64,000 nucleotides of DNA from Pseudomonas orientalis (GTDB lineage Bacteria; Pseudomonadota; Gammaproteobacteria; Pseudomonadales; Pseudomonadaceae), in the NCBI RefSeq assembly GCF_001439815.1, contig NZ_JYLM01000001.1:806001-870000 (forward strand), written 5' to 3'. This document shows, piece by piece, positions 18,516-29,406 of the stretch. The stretch's first letter is position 1. Each line of letters begins with the position of its first letter. The translations under genes were made by a program, and so were the position numbers. The notes under the pieces are model-generated. The model searched no databases. It saw only the letters and a program-made list of their open reading frames with translations, and was not told the DNA's origin.

Positions 18516-19963
18516 ACACACGCGCACTCAGTCTGGTGCTGGCGGCGATGACGCTGGCCGGTTGCGCCAACTACAGCGGCCTCGACACCCAAGGCCAACG
18601 CCTGGACGCCAACACCCTGCAAACCGGCAAGTCCTTGAGCGGCGTGACGCTGTCGGATGCCGCCTGGCCCAGCGCCGACTGGTGGAAAAGCCTCGGCGAC
18701 CCACAGCTCGACGGGCTGATCCAGGAAGCCCTGCAAAACAGCCCCGACATGCAAGTGGCCGACGCCCGCGCCCACCAGGCCGAAGCCGCGGCCTATGCCG
18801 CCAACGCCGCGCGCCTGCCAACCCTGGATGCCAGCGCCGGCGTGAGCCGTTCGCGCCTGGCCAAGGATCAGGACCCGCGCGGGCAGGGCGATGCCTACTC
18901 GACCGTGCGCAACATCGGCGCCAGCTTCAATTACAACTTCGACCTGTGGGGCGGCCAGCGCGCTGCCTGGGAAGCCGCCCTGGGCCAGGCCCGCGCCGCC
19001 GAAGTCGATCAGCATGCCGCGCGCCTGACCCTGGCGGCCAACGTGGCCAAGGCCTACAGCGACCTGGGCCAGGCGCACATCGTGCGTGACCTGGCCGTGG
19101 ATGACCTCAAGCGCACCCGTCAGATGCTCGACCTGAGCCAGCGCCGCCTGAGTTCGGGTATCGACAGCGAGTACCAGTACCAGCAGACCGAAAGCCTTGA
19201 AGCCAGCTCCCAGTCGCAGCTGATCGATGCGGAAAAACAACTGCAAAGCGCCAGGATCGCCCTCGCCGTATTGCTCGGCAAAGGCCCGGACCGTGGCAAT
19301 GAACTGGCCCGCCCGGCGGTGTTGAAACCCGCTGCCGTTGCCGTGCCGTCGGTGCTGCCTGCCGAGCTGCTCGGCCGACGCCCGGACCTGATCGCCGCCC
19401 GCTGGCGGGTGGAAGCCGCGAGCAAGGACATCGCCGCCAGCAAGACGCGCTTTTACCCCAACCTCAACCTGAGCGCGAGCGCCGGCGCCGAGTCGTTGCT
19501 GGGGGACGCCATGTTCGGTTCGGCCAGCCGCTTCTTCAACATTGCGCCGACCGTGTCGCTGCCGATCTTCGATGGCGGCCGCCTGCGCGCCGACCTCGAT
19601 GCCCGCGACGCCGATTACGACCTGGCCGTGGCCCAGTACAACAAGACCCTGGTGCAAGCCCTCGGCGATATCGGCACCACCCTGTCGCAACTGCGCGACA
19701 CCGGGCGGCAGATCCAGGCGCAGCAACATGCCGCCGACATCGCCCAACAGTCCTACGACACCGGGGTGCAGCGCTACAGCTCCGGCATCGGTAATTACCT
19801 GGATGTGCTCAGCATCGAGCAGCAATTGCTGCAGGCCCAGCGTCAGTTGGCAAGCCTGAATGCTGCGCAGATCGATCTGTCGATTCAATTGATGCAGGCC
19901 CTGGGCGGCGGGTTCGACGCCAACAGCGTGGCCGCGACCGCCCCAGCCACCCGCACGGAATAA
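18512..19963 (+). CDS. Outer-membrane efflux lipoprotein (NodT/OprM type)
   Basis: 483 aa. The N-terminus is a lipoprotein signal with lipobox LAGC (Cys about residue 19). Two tandem TolC-type repeats follow, recognisable by ADWWKSLGDPQLDGLIQEAL near 50, YNFDLWGGQRAAWEAALGQA near 145, a GRRPDLIAARWRVEAASKDI segment near 290 and a TVSLPIFDGGRLRADLDARD segment near 350. It forms the outer-membrane duct of the tripartite pump made with the two genes that follow. It overlaps marR by 4 bases and ends 15 bases before the emrA-like gene. Confidence 0.9.
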   Translation: MNTRALSLVLAAMTLAGCANYSGLDTQGQRLDANTLQTGKSLSGVTLSDAAWPSADWWKSLGDPQLDGLIQEALQNSPDMQVADARAHQAEAAAYAANAARLPTLDASAGVSRSRLAKDQDPRGQGDAYSTVRNIGASFNYNFDLWGGQRAAWEAALGQARAAEVDQHAARLTLAANVAKAYSDLGQAHIVRDLAVDDLKRTRQMLDLSQRRLSSGIDSEYQYQQTESLEASSQSQLIDAEKQLQSARIALAVLLGKGPDRGNELARPAVLKPAAVAVPSVLPAELLGRRPDLIAARWRVEAASKDIAASKTRFYPNLNLSASAGAESLLGDAMFGSASRFFNIAPTVSLPIFDGGRLRADLDARDADYDLAVAQYNKTLVQALGDIGTTLSQLRDTGRQIQAQQHAADIAQQSYDTGVQRYSSGIGNYLDVLSIEQQLLQAQRQLASLNAAQIDLSIQLMQALGGGFDANSVAATAPATRTE

Positions 19964-19978
19964 TTTGAGGTATTTGTC

Positions 19979-21178
19979 ATGGCCACTGCCGACAACAACA
20001 ACGCAACTGAACAACCTAAAGACAACAACCCGCGCAAACGCAAAGTCATGCTGATCGGCCTGGCGCTGATCGTCATTCTCGGTGCCGTCGGCGTGTGGGC
20101 CTGGTACGAGTTGTACGGGCGCTTCAATGAAAGCACCGATGATGCCTATGTGAACGGCAACGTGGTGGAAATCACCCCGCTGGTCACCGGCACCGTGGTC
20201 AGCATCGGCGCCGACGATGGCGACCTGGTCCACGAAGGCCAGGTGCTGGTCAACTTCGACCCCAACGACGCCGCCGTCGGCCTGCAAAGTGCCCAGGCCA
20301 ACCTGGCCCGCACCGTGCGCCAGGTGCGTGGCTTGTACAGCAACGTCGATGGCATGAAAGCCCAGGTCAACGCGCAGAAGGCTGACGTGCAGACGGCCCA
20401 GGACAACTACAACCGACGCAAGACCCTGGCCCAGGGCGGCGCGATTTCCCAGGAAGAACTGTCCCACGCCCGCGATAGCCTGACCGCGGCGAAGAACGCC
20501 TTGACCAACCTTGAGCAGCAACTGAAAACCACCAACGCCCTGGTGGATGACACGGTGATTTCGTCCCACCCGGATGTGCAAGCCGCCGCCGCGCAGTTGC
20601 GCCAGGCTTACCTGACCAACGCGCGCAGCACCTTGATCGCGCCCGTCACTGGCTATGTGGCCAAGCGCACCGTGCAACTGGGCCAGCGCGTCCAGCCGGG
20701 TACCGCGCTGATGGCGGTGATACCGCTGGACCAACTGTGGATCGATGCCAACTTCAAGGAAACCCAGTTGCGTGATATGCGCATCGGCCAGCCGGTGGAC
20801 ATCGAGTCGGACATCTACGGCAGCGACGTGAAGTACAGCGGCACCGTCGACAGCCTCGGCGCCGGCACCGGCAGCGCGTTCGCCCTGTTGCCCGCGCAGA
20901 ACGCCACCGGCAACTGGATCAAGATCGTGCAGCGTGTGCCGGTGCGCATCCATATCAATGCTGAGGAGCTGGCCAAACACCCGCTGCGCGTTGGCTTGAG
21001 CACCGTGGTCAATGTGGACCTGCACGACCAGAGCGGCCCGGTCCTGGCGCAACAGCCGCCGCAGAAGGCCTCGTTCACCACCAACGTGTATGACCGTCAA
21101 CTGGCCGAGGCCGATGCCATGATCAACCAGTTGATCCATGACAACAGCGTCGCCGCTCCCAAGGCTGCGCAACGCTGA
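19979..21178 (+). CDS. emrA: EmrA-like periplasmic adaptor (HlyD family)
   Basis: 399 aa. It has a cytoplasmic N-terminus rich in Asn/Lys, one membrane helix (residues 21-42, KVMLIGLALIVILGAVGVWA), then STDDAYVNGNVVEITPLVTG (biotinyl-lipoyl beta-sheet start), a coiled-coil hairpin (about 95-190) and a beta-barrel domain with RTVQLGQRVQPGTALMAVIP. This is the typical EmrA/VceA-class adaptor of MFS-driven tripartite pumps. The stop TGA overlaps the start of the emrB-like gene by one base. Substrate specificity is unknown, so the symbol denotes family only. Confidence 0.88.
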   Translation: MATADNNNATEQPKDNNPRKRKVMLIGLALIVILGAVGVWAWYELYGRFNESTDDAYVNGNVVEITPLVTGTVVSIGADDGDLVHEGQVLVNFDPNDAAVGLQSAQANLARTVRQVRGLYSNVDGMKAQVNAQKADVQTAQDNYNRRKTLAQGGAISQEELSHARDSLTAAKNALTNLEQQLKTTNALVDDTVISSHPDVQAAAAQLRQAYLTNARSTLIAPVTGYVAKRTVQLGQRVQPGTALMAVIPLDQLWIDANFKETQLRDMRIGQPVDIESDIYGSDVKYSGTVDSLGAGTGSAFALLPAQNATGNWIKIVQRVPVRIHINAEELAKHPLRVGLSTVVNVDLHDQSGPVLAQQPPQKASFTTNVYDRQLAEADAMINQLIHDNSVAAPKAAQR

Positions 21179-22707
21179 TGAGCAATAACGCCTCGTTCAC
21201 GCCACCCAGCCTGTTGATGGCCACTATCGGGCTGTCGCTGGCGACCTTCATGCAGGTGCTCGACACCACCATCGCCAACGTGGCGTTGCCGACGATTTCC
21301 GGCAACCTGGGCGTGAGTTCGGAGCAGGGCACCTGGGTCATTACCTCGTTTGCGGTGAGCAACGCCATCGCCTTGCCGCTCACCGGTTGGTTGAGCCGGC
21401 GCTTCGGCGAGGTGAAGCTGTTCCTGTGGGCGACCCTGCTGTTCGTGCTGGCCTCGTTCCTCTGCGGTATTTCCACCTCGATGCCCGAGTTGATCGGCTT
21501 TCGCGTGCTGCAGGGGCTGGTGGCGGGGCCGTTGTACCCGATGACCCAGACGCTGCTGATCGCGGTCTACCCGCCGGCCAGGCGCGGCATGGCCCTGGCG
21601 CTGTTGGCGATGGTCACGGTGGTGGCGCCGATTGCCGGGCCGATCCTCGGCGGCTGGATCACCGACAGCTATAGCTGGCCGTGGATCTTCTTCATCAACG
21701 TGCCCATCGGCATCTTTGCGGTGATGGTGGTGCGTGCGCAGTTGAAGAAGCGCCCGGTGGTCACCAGCTACCAGCCGATGGACTATGTGGGGTTGTTGAG
21801 CCTGATCGTCGGGGTCGGCGCCTTGCAGATCATCCTCGACAAGGGCAATGACCTGGACTGGTTCGAATCCAACTTCATCATTATCGGTGCGGTGATCTCG
21901 GCGATCGCCCTGGCGGTGTTCGTGATCTGGGAGATGACCGACAAGCACCCGGTGGTGAATCTGCGTTTGTTCGCCTACCGCAACTTTCGCATCGGCACCA
22001 TTGTGTTGATCGGCGGGTACGCGGGCTTCTTTGGCATCAACCTGATCCTGCCGCAGTGGCTGCAAACCCAGATGGGCTACACCGCCACGTGGGCCGGCCT
22101 GGCGGTGGCGCCGATCGGTATCCTGCCGGTGCTGATGTCGCCGTTCGTGGGCAAATACGCGCACAAGTTCGACCTGCGCCTGCTGGCGGGGTTGTCGTTC
22201 CTGGCGATGGGCTTGAGCTGTTTCATGCGCGCGGGCTTCACCAATGAGGTGGATTTCACCCACATCGCCCTGGTGCAGTTGTTCATGGGGATCGGCGTGG
22301 CGCTGTTCTTCATGCCGACCCTGAGCATCCTGATGTCCGACCTGCCGCCGCAGCAGATTGCCGACGGCGCTGGGCTGGCAACGTTCCTGCGCACCTTGGG
22401 CGGCAGCTTCGCGGCCTCGCTCACCACCTGGATCTGGATTCGCCGCGCCGACCAGCACCATGCGTACATGAGCGAGAACATGACCACTTATGACTCGGCC
22501 ACGCGCGACGCGATACAGGCGCTCGGCGGGGCGGGGCACAAAGCGTATGCGCAGTTGGACCAGATCCTCACCAGCCAGGCCTACATGATGTCCACCGTGG
22601 ACTATTTCACCTTGATGGGGTGGATCTTTGCCGGGTTGATGCTGCTGGTGTGGCTGGCCAAGCCGCCGTTTACCGCGAAAGCGGGGCCTGCGGCTAGCGG
22701 CCACTGA
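21178..22707 (+). CDS. emrB: EmrB-like MFS efflux transporter (DHA2 family, 14 TM)
   Basis: 509 aa, highly hydrophobic, with the DHA2 length and motifs: LDTTIANVALPTISGNLGVS near 27-46 (motif D1), a motif-A-like segment WLSRRFGEVKLFLWA near 70-85, and motif C LAMVTVVAPIAGPILGGWIT near 142-161. It should export drugs or organic anions with the proton gradient through the EmrA-like adaptor and the NodT-type duct encoded upstream. It is the last gene of the four-gene operon; a REPIN follows 28 bases after the stop. The substrate is not predictable. Confidence 0.9.
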   Translation: MSNNASFTPPSLLMATIGLSLATFMQVLDTTIANVALPTISGNLGVSSEQGTWVITSFAVSNAIALPLTGWLSRRFGEVKLFLWATLLFVLASFLCGISTSMPELIGFRVLQGLVAGPLYPMTQTLLIAVYPPARRGMALALLAMVTVVAPIAGPILGGWITDSYSWPWIFFINVPIGIFAVMVVRAQLKKRPVVTSYQPMDYVGLLSLIVGVGALQIILDKGNDLDWFESNFIIIGAVISAIALAVFVIWEMTDKHPVVNLRLFAYRNFRIGTIVLIGGYAGFFGINLILPQWLQTQMGYTATWAGLAVAPIGILPVLMSPFVGKYAHKFDLRLLAGLSFLAMGLSCFMRAGFTNEVDFTHIALVQLFMGIGVALFFMPTLSILMSDLPPQQIADGAGLATFLRTLGGSFAASLTTWIWIRRADQHHAYMSENMTTYDSATRDAIQALGGAGHKAYAQLDQILTSQAYMMSTVDYFTLMGWIFAGLMLLVWLAKPPFTAKAGPAASGH

Positions 22708-22734
22708 TCCGAACGGATTGTGAAATGCAATCAA

Positions 22735-22825
22735 CTGTGGGAGGGGGCTTGCCCCCGATAGTGGTGGGTCAGTTACAGATGTATCAACTGACACACCCTC
22801 ATCGGGGGCAAGCCCCCTCCCACAG
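22735..22825. repeat. REPIN, GTGGGAGGGGGC-type
   Basis: Inverted REP pair (CTGTGGGAGGGGGC ... GCCCCCTCCCACAG) between the convergent emrB-like gene and lpxH. Confidence 0.92.
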
Positions 22826-22863
22826 TTTGACCTCTGTTCACATGGGATCAGTGGTGCTGCGGA

Positions 22864-23613
22864 TCAAGCGCCGGGCAACGCCAACTGCGGATTGACGAAG
22901 TCAAACGCCGCCAGTTGAAAACCTTGCTCATCCACCTGCAATGCCCACCCTTGCTTGTCCCAATCCCCCAGCACAATCCGCTTGGCCGCCTGCTCACCAA
23001 TCTGCAACTTATGGATGGCAGGGCGGTGGGTGTGGCCGTGGACCAGGGTGCGCACGCCGAACTGCTGCATCACCCGCGGTACTTCTTCGGCGGTGACATC
23101 GACAATGTCGTTGGCCTTCATGCGCACCTGGGCGCTGCTTTCACTGCGCAATTTGCGCGCCAGTTTGTGGCGCGTGCTCAAGGGCAGGTGGCGCAGGATA
23201 AACAGCACAATCGGGTTGCGCAGGATGCGCCGCAGCTTCATATAGCCGAGGTCGCGGGTGCAAAGGCTGTCGCCGTGCATCAGCAGCACGGGTTCGCCGT
23301 ACAATTGCACGACACTCGGGTCCTTGAGCAAGCTGGCGCCTGCGGCTTTGCAGAACGCCGTGCCGATCAGGAAGTCGCGGTTGCCGTGCATGATGAAAAT
23401 CGGGGTGCCGCTTTCGCTCAGTTCGCGCAGCGCGTCACAGATGGAACGCTGGAACGCGGTCATCCCATCGTCGCCAATCCAGGCTTCGAAGAAGTCCCCC
23501 AGAATGTACAACGCCTGGGCGCCACGGGCGCGGCCGTGGAGCAGATCCAGAAACGCCCGGGTAATGTCCGGGCGTTCCTCTTCCAGATGCAAGTCTGAAA
23601 TCAGCAATATCAC
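22864..23613 (-). CDS. lpxH: UDP-2,3-diacylglucosamine diphosphatase
   Basis: 249 aa, starting with GTG that overlaps the ppiB stop by 4 bases (GTGA). It is a metallophosphoesterase that hydrolyses UDP-2,3-diacylglucosamine to lipid X at the inner face of the membrane in lipid A synthesis. The binuclear metal motifs are all visible: [11 protein letters not shown] (5-15), [12 protein letters not shown] (39-50), [10 protein letters not shown] (near 75), a [10 protein letters not shown] segment (near 113) and [11 protein letters not shown] (near 195). Order and length agree with proteobacterial LpxH (about 240 aa). It is cotranscribed with ppiB. Confidence 0.95.
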   Translation of the reverse strand: MILLISDLHLEEERPDITRAFLDLLHGRARGAQALYILGDFFEAWIGDDGMTAFQRSICDALRELSESGTPIFIMHGNRDFLIGTAFCKAAGASLLKDPSVVQLYGEPVLLMHGDSLCTRDLGYMKLRRILRNPIVLFILRHLPLSTRHKLARKLRSESSAQVRMKANDIVDVTAEEVPRVMQQFGVRTLVHGHTHRPAIHKLQIGEQAAKRIVLGDWDKQGWALQVDEQGFQLAAFDFVNPQLALPGA

Positions 23614-24119
23614 CCAACGATCTCGGCTTTCTCGACGATCACGTCTTCGGCTGGAACGTCCTGGTGACCGGCTTTGGACGTGGTGGACACGCCTTTGATC
23701 TTGTCGACAACGTCCTGGCCTTCGGTGACTTTACCGAACACCGCGTAGCCCCAACCCTGCACGTTTTTGCCGCTGTGGTTCAGGAAGGCATTGTCGGCCA
23801 CGTTGATGAAGAACTGTGCGGAGGCCGAATGCGGCTCCATGGTACGGGCCATGGCGACGGTGTACTTGTCGTTGGAAAGGCCGTTGTCCGCTTCGTTCTG
23901 GATGCTTGGGCGCTTGTCTTTCTTCTCTTTCATGCCGGGCTCGAAACCACCGCCCTGGATCATGAAGTTGCCGATGACACGGTGGAAAACGGTGTTTTCG
24001 TAGTGGCCGGCGTTGACGTACTCGATGAAGTTGGCGACGGTGATCGGCGCTTTCTCGGCGTTCAACTCGATGACGATGTCACCGTGGTTGGTGGTCAGTT
24101 TGACTTGAGTCATGTTCAC
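23610..24119 (-). CDS. ppiB: Peptidyl-prolyl cis-trans isomerase B (cytoplasmic cyclophilin)
   Basis: 169 aa without a signal peptide, so cytoplasmic. Cyclophilin signatures are intact: [20 protein letters not shown] at the start, [19 protein letters not shown] (catalytic Arg in FHRV), [20 protein letters not shown] and [18 protein letters not shown]. It catalyses prolyl bond isomerisation in nascent or folding proteins. It lies divergent from glnS across 254 bases and overlaps lpxH by 4 bases. The arrangement lpxH-ppiB / glnS-cysS is conserved in pseudomonads. Confidence 0.95.
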   Translation of the reverse strand: MNMTQVKLTTNHGDIVIELNAEKAPITVANFIEYVNAGHYENTVFHRVIGNFMIQGGGFEPGMKEKKDKRPSIQNEADNGLSNDKYTVAMARTMEPHSASAQFFINVADNAFLNHSGKNVQGWGYAVFGKVTEGQDVVDKIKGVSTTSKAGHQDVPAEDVIVEKAEIVG

Positions 24120-24373
24120 TACTCTTTTCAGGGAATTCGTGGGTTTGAGTGCCTGGGCACCTTACCTGTCTGGCTTAAACGACAGCCAAGGCGCGCAGTT
24201 TAGCGTGCCCGGCAGGAATTTCGAGGTGGTTTTTTACCGCCCCGGCCACAAAAGCAGTAATTAAACAGCAGTTTTTGGTGCCAGCCTGTCAGTGTCTTGA
24301 CTGCATCGGCTATTATGAGCCCTTTGTTTTATCTGGCCCCACCTGGCCACGAACCTGTCTGTTCAAGGATCCT
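24120..24373. other. Divergent promoter region ppiB / glnS (no gene seen)
   Basis: 254 bases with no credible coding frame. A G-free A/T-rich stretch and the sequence TTGACTGCATCGGCTATTATG lie 80-50 bases before glnS, but the hexamers are too close together to assign a sigma-70 promoter confidently. No riboswitch or T-box-like structure was recognised. Confidence 0.5.
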
Positions 24374-26074
24374 ATGAGCAAGCCCACTGTCGACTCTACC
24401 CCGAATGCCAAGGCCGGCCCTGCCGTCCCGGTCAACTTCCTGCGCCCGATCATCCAGGCGGACCTGGATTCGGGCAAGCACACGCAGATCGTCACCCGCT
24501 TCCCGCCAGAGCCCAACGGCTACCTGCACATCGGTCACGCCAAGTCGATCTGTGTGAACTTCGGCCTGGCCCAGGAGTTCGGTGGCGTCACGCACCTGCG
24601 TTTCGACGACACCAACCCGGCCAAGGAAGACCAGGAGTACATCGACGCCATCGAAAGCGACGTGAAGTGGCTGGGCTTCCAATGGTCCGGTGAAGTGCGC
24701 TATGCCTCGCAATACTTCGATCAGTTGCACGACTGGGCCGTCGAGCTGATCAAGGCCGGCAAGGCCTACGTCGACGACCTTTCCCCCGAACAGGCCAAGG
24801 AATACCGTGGCACCCTGACCGAGCCGGGCAAGAACAGTCCGTTCCGCGACCGTTCGGTAGAGGAGAACCTCGATTGGTTCGCCCGCATGCGCGCCGGCGA
24901 ATTCCCGGACGGCGCCCGCGTGCTGCGCGCCAAGATCGACATGGCCTCGCCGAACATGAACCTGCGCGACCCGATCATGTACCGCATCCGCCATGCCCAC
25001 CACCACCAGACCGGCGACAAGTGGTGCATCTACCCCAACTACGACTTCACCCACGGTCAGTCGGATGCCATCGAAGGCATCACGCACTCCATTTGCACCC
25101 TGGAGTTCGAGAGCCATCGTCCGCTGTACGAATGGTTCCTGAGCAACCTGCCGGTGCCGGCCCAGCCGCGCCAGTACGAGTTCAGCCGCCTGAACCTGAA
25201 CTACACCATCACCAGCAAGCGCAAGCTCAAGCAACTGGTCGATGAAAAACACGTGCATGGCTGGGATGACCCGCGCATGTCGACCCTGTCGGGCTTTCGC
25301 CGTCGCGGCTACACCCCGGCGTCGATCCGCAATTTCTGCGACATGGTCGGCACCAACCGTTCCGACGGCGTGGTCGACTTCGGCATGCTCGAATTCAGCA
25401 TCCGCCAGGACCTCGACGCGAACGCCCCGCGTGCCATGTGCGTGCTGCGCCCGTTGAAAGTCGTGATCACCAACTACCCGGAAGACAAAGTCGACAACCT
25501 CGAGTTGCCGCGTCATCCGCAGAAAGAAGAACTCGGCGTGCGCAAGCTGCCGTTCACCCGTGAAATCTACATCGACCGCGATGACTTCATGGAAGAGCCG
25601 CCAAAAGGCTACAAGCGCCTGGAGCCGAACGGCGAAGTGCGCCTGCGCGGCAGCTACGTGATCCGTGCCGACGAAGCGATCAAGGACGCCGTTGGCAACA
25701 TCGTCGAACTGCGTTGTTCGTACGATCCGGACACCCTGGGCAAGAACCCTGAAGGCCGCAAGGTCAAGGGCGTGGTCCACTGGGTGCCGGCCGCTGCCAG
25801 CATCGAGTGCGAAGTGCGCCTGTACGATCGACTGTTCCGCTCGCCGAATCCTGAAAAGGCCGAAGACAGCGCCAGTTTCCTCGACAACATCAACCCTGAT
25901 TCCCTGCAAGTACTCACAGGTTGTCGTGCTGAACCCTCCTTGGGCGACGCACAGCCGGAAGACCGTTTCCAGTTCGAGCGCGAAGGCTACTTCTGCGCGG
26001 ATATCAAGGACTCGAAACCGGGCGCGCCGGTATTCAACCGTACCGTGACCTTGCGTGATTCGTGGGGCCAGTGA
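24374..26074 (+). CDS. glnS: Glutaminyl-tRNA synthetase
   Basis: 566 aa from the ATG at 24374 ([11 protein letters not shown]); the in-frame start 99 bases upstream lies in promoter sequence. Class I aminoacyl-tRNA synthetase charging tRNA-Gln in the cytosol. The HIGH motif appears as [20 protein letters not shown] near residue 45-64, and the KMSKS-equivalent as [20 protein letters not shown] near 275-294 (SKRKL). C-terminal anticodon-binding beta-barrels follow. Length matches E. coli GlnRS (about 554) with a slightly longer N-terminus. It is followed after 22 bases by cysS, likely in the same transcript. Confidence 0.96.
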   Translation: MSKPTVDSTPNAKAGPAVPVNFLRPIIQADLDSGKHTQIVTRFPPEPNGYLHIGHAKSICVNFGLAQEFGGVTHLRFDDTNPAKEDQEYIDAIESDVKWLGFQWSGEVRYASQYFDQLHDWAVELIKAGKAYVDDLSPEQAKEYRGTLTEPGKNSPFRDRSVEENLDWFARMRAGEFPDGARVLRAKIDMASPNMNLRDPIMYRIRHAHHHQTGDKWCIYPNYDFTHGQSDAIEGITHSICTLEFESHRPLYEWFLSNLPVPAQPRQYEFSRLNLNYTITSKRKLKQLVDEKHVHGWDDPRMSTLSGFRRRGYTPASIRNFCDMVGTNRSDGVVDFGMLEFSIRQDLDANAPRAMCVLRPLKVVITNYPEDKVDNLELPRHPQKEELGVRKLPFTREIYIDRDDFMEEPPKGYKRLEPNGEVRLRGSYVIRADEAIKDAVGNIVELRCSYDPDTLGKNPEGRKVKGVVHWVPAAASIECEVRLYDRLFRSPNPEKAEDSASFLDNINPDSLQVLTGCRAEPSLGDAQPEDRFQFEREGYFCADIKDSKPGAPVFNRTVTLRDSWGQ

Positions 26075-26096
26075 TTAAAGTCTTAAGGGAAACATC

Positions 26097-27485
<1,389 letters not shown>

Positions 27486-27502
27486 TTGTTAACCCGATCC
27501 AA

Positions 27503-27592
27503 ATGTGGGAGGGGGCTTGCCCCCGATAGCGGTAGTTCAGTCAGTTCATCAGCAACTGACCCACCGCCATCGGGAGCAAGCCCCCTCCCACT
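27503..27592. repeat. REPIN, GTGGGAGGGGGC-type
   Basis: Inverted REP pair (ATGTGGGAGGGGGC ... GCAAGCCCCCTCCCACT) between convergent cysS and the DUF6124-like gene. The right arm has a G-to-A change in its loop (CGGGAGCAAG). Confidence 0.92.
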
Positions 27593-27612
27593 TTTGACCG
27601 TGCTCACTTTGT

Positions 27613-27963
27613 TCAGTCTTCAGATTCAGATCTATCTTTGGGTATATCTTTGAGGTTTAGCGTTTTATCCACCATCAACTGAATCCCCTCCAGCATCCGG
27701 CAAATTCCCAGGGCCACGCTACGCGGGGTGCCTTCGATCTCAAAAGCCAAATGACTTGCCAGCGCTTGAACCGACGCAAGATCCTCCGACGCGTTGACCA
27801 GCAGCGTCTCGGCGTCAAATCCTTCACGTACGGCAAACACACCATGATCCTCAGCAGATGGATCTGGTTTTTCAGACGGGTTCAGGTAGTGATTTATTGC
27901 TCGATGAGCGGCAGTGTGAAATGCGGTTGAATCTGACGGTGGATTCGGACTGTCTTTAATCAT
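27613..27963 (-). CDS. DUF6124-type small protein
   Basis: 116 aa. I recognise the pattern of a small Pseudomonas family annotated DUF6124: N-terminal MIKDSPNPP, then FAVREGFDAETLLVNASEDL (residues 48-67), SVQALASHLAFEIEGTPRSV and LGICRMLEGIQLMVDKTLNL. It is acidic at the C-terminus (SESED), with no signal peptide or membrane segment. The function is unknown. These genes occur in multiple scattered copies in fluorescens-group genomes, often next to repeats, as here. Codon use has more A/T than the flanking housekeeping genes. Confidence 0.7.
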   Translation of the reverse strand: MIKDSPNPPSDSTAFHTAAHRAINHYLNPSEKPDPSAEDHGVFAVREGFDAETLLVNASEDLASVQALASHLAFEIEGTPRSVALGICRMLEGIQLMVDKTLNLKDIPKDRSESED

Positions 27964-28228
27964 GGCGAAGCTCCTAGAGTATTGGAGTCACCTAGAGTCT
28001 AATCGGGCTGCGAAACCCGGTCGCTGAACTTACAGCGACCGCTGAAGATTAGGCAGCCATCTTCCGAGCGACAACCCTAAAACACTGTCAGAAATTTCCG
28101 TGCGTGGCGATGCGGCAATATCCAGATTTTAGGATATTTTCCAAGATGCCCATTGAGTTTGACGCTTGTTCGCTCCTAGCTTTAGATGGTTACCACGACC
28201 ACCCAAGACGAAATTGGCGGTGATTCAA
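27964..28228. other. Intergenic region with a GGTCGCTG inverted repeat
   Basis: 265 bases without a gene. It holds GGTCGCTG-N6-CAGCGACC (28019-28040), an 8-bp perfect inverted repeat found again at 59933. The remainder is AT-rich (TATCCAGATTTTAGGATATTTTCC contains a smaller inverted repeat ATCC...GGAT) and may hold the promoters of the flanking genes. No terminator-type T-run follows either repeat. Confidence 0.55.
28019..28040. repeat. GGTCGCTG...CAGCGACC inverted repeat, copy 1
   Basis: GGTCGCTG AACTTA CAGCGACC: eight-base perfect arms with a 6-base loop. The same arms with a 9-base loop are at 59933-59957. It has no T-tract, so it is not a simple terminator. Confidence 0.7.
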
Positions 28229-28687
28229 ATGGAGTGTATTTTCTGCAGCATTGTCCGCAAAACCTCCCCAGCCCATATCCTGTGGGAGGACGAACATCAC
28301 ATGGCGTTCCTCTCGATTTTCCCCAACACCCCAGGCTTTAGCGTGGTCATCCCCAAGCAGCATTACGGCAGTTATGCGTTTGCGCAGTCGGATGAGGTGC
28401 TGGCTGATCTGATCGTGGCCACCAAGAAAACCGCCTTGCTGATCGACCGGGCGTTTCCCGATGTGGCTCGTACGGGGATGATGCTGGAAGGCTATGGGGT
28501 AGATCATCTGCATGCGAAGTTGTTTCCCATGCATGGGACGGGGCAGGACAGCGCGTTCAAGCCGTTGAGCTCGAAATTGGATAAGTTTTTTGAGGCTTAT
28601 GAAGGTTATATCTCGTCCCACGACCACGTGCGGGCGGATGATGCCGAACTGGCAGAATTGGCCGAGCGAATCCGATCTTTCGCCTAG
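28229..28687 (+). CDS. HIT-family nucleotide-binding protein
   Basis: 152 aa from ATG 28229 (MECIFCSIVRK), the usual N-terminus of the family; a GTG three codons earlier is also possible. The histidine-triad region reads GYGVDHLHAKLFPMHG near residue 88-103, in which the third position of H-x-H-x-H is Lys (HLHAK). The N-terminal CxxC-type FCSI and HILWEDEHHMAFLSIFPNTP are intact. HIT proteins hydrolyse or transfer nucleotides such as AMP-lysine or dinucleoside polyphosphates in the cytosol; activity of this variant is not certain. The C-terminal helix (DDAELAELAERIRSF) is typical. Confidence 0.83.
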   Translation: MECIFCSIVRKTSPAHILWEDEHHMAFLSIFPNTPGFSVVIPKQHYGSYAFAQSDEVLADLIVATKKTALLIDRAFPDVARTGMMLEGYGVDHLHAKLFPMHGTGQDSAFKPLSSKLDKFFEAYEGYISSHDHVRADDAELAELAERIRSFA

Positions 28688-28698
28688 TACAGTTCCAA

Positions 28699-28789
28699 AT
28701 GTGGGAGGGGGCTTGCTCCCGATAGCAGTGGATCAGTCAGTTCATCGGTAACTGACCCACCGCCATCGGGGGCAAGCCCCCTCCCACAT
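28699..28789. repeat. REPIN, GTGGGAGGGGGC-type
   Basis: Inverted REP pair filling the gap between the convergent HIT gene and mrpG. Its right end lies three bases from the mrpG stop codon. Confidence 0.92.
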
Positions 28790-28792
28790 TGA

Positions 28793-29131
28793 TCAGCGGC
28801 GGCTGCTGACTTCGGCGGGTACGTCGTCACCTGCCATGCGCTTGCGGAACAGGGCCGTTCGCGCAAGTAGCAGCGTGGTCACCGGCACCGTGATCGACAA
28901 TAGAATCGGGATCAACCAGCCGTGCAACACCGGCCCGGACTTGAGTACCGAAAAGTAGATAATCGACGCCAACGCTACGCACCACGCGCCAAGCGTCGAG
29001 GCCAGCGCCGGCGGGTGCATGCGCTGGAAGAAATCCTTCATGCGCAATAACCCAAGCGCCCCGATCAGCGCAAACACGCTGCTCAGGACCAGCAGCACAC
29101 CGACGACGATTTCCATCCATAACGGCATCAT
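28793..29131 (-). CDS. mrpG: Mrp-type cation/proton antiporter subunit G
   Basis: 112 aa, three predicted transmembrane segments (about 8-28, 38-62, 66-90) with the family motif FFQRMHPPALASTLGAWCVA (residues 34-53). It is the last subunit of the Mrp/Sha complex in the inner membrane, needed for assembly of the antiporter. It overlaps mrpF by 4 bases (ATGA). The C-terminus is short and basic. Confidence 0.9.
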   Translation of the reverse strand: MMPLWMEIVVGVLLVLSSVFALIGALGLLRMKDFFQRMHPPALASTLGAWCVALASIIYFSVLKSGPVLHGWLIPILLSITVPVTTLLLARTALFRKRMAGDDVPAEVSSRR

Positions 29132-29406
29132 TCAATCACCTCCCCACGCAACAGGAATTTGGCCAGGGCGAACGAGCCGACAAAGCCGAACAGCGCAATC
29201 AGCAGCGCCGCTTCAAAATAGGTGTCACTGGCGTAACGGATGCCCAGCACCAGCATCATCAGCATCGCCAGGATGTACAGATAATCCAGCGCCAGTACGC
29301 GGTCCTGGGCTGACGGGCCTTTGAACAGGCGGATCAACGTCAGCACCATCGCCAACGAGAACAGGAACAGGCTGAACAGGATCGCATTGGAGAGCAGGGC
29401 GCTCAT
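29128..29406 (-). CDS. mrpF: Mrp-type cation/proton antiporter subunit F
   Basis: 92 aa, three transmembrane helices. The family core is visible: LTLIRLFKGPSAQDRVLALD (residues 23-42), followed by ALLIALFGFVGSFALAKFLL. It overlaps mrpE and mrpG by 4 bases each, so translation is coupled through the operon. It belongs to the small hydrophobic subunits that sit between the MrpA and MrpD modules. Confidence 0.9.
   Translation of the reverse strand: MSALLSNAILFSLFLFSLAMVLTLIRLFKGPSAQDRVLALDYLYILAMLMMLVLGIRYASDTYFEAALLIALFGFVGSFALAKFLLRGEVIE

Noticed and set aside
18017..21172. 1051-codon minus-strand frame antisense to the marR-emr operon
   Set aside because: It is the mirror of well-supported overlapping genes with no domain of its own; its length comes from GC bias.
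27486..28228. Search for tRNA genes or folD after cysS
   Set aside because: I recall them after cysS in P. aeruginosa, but no cloverleaf or FolD motif was seen here; only a REPIN and the DUF6124-like gene.
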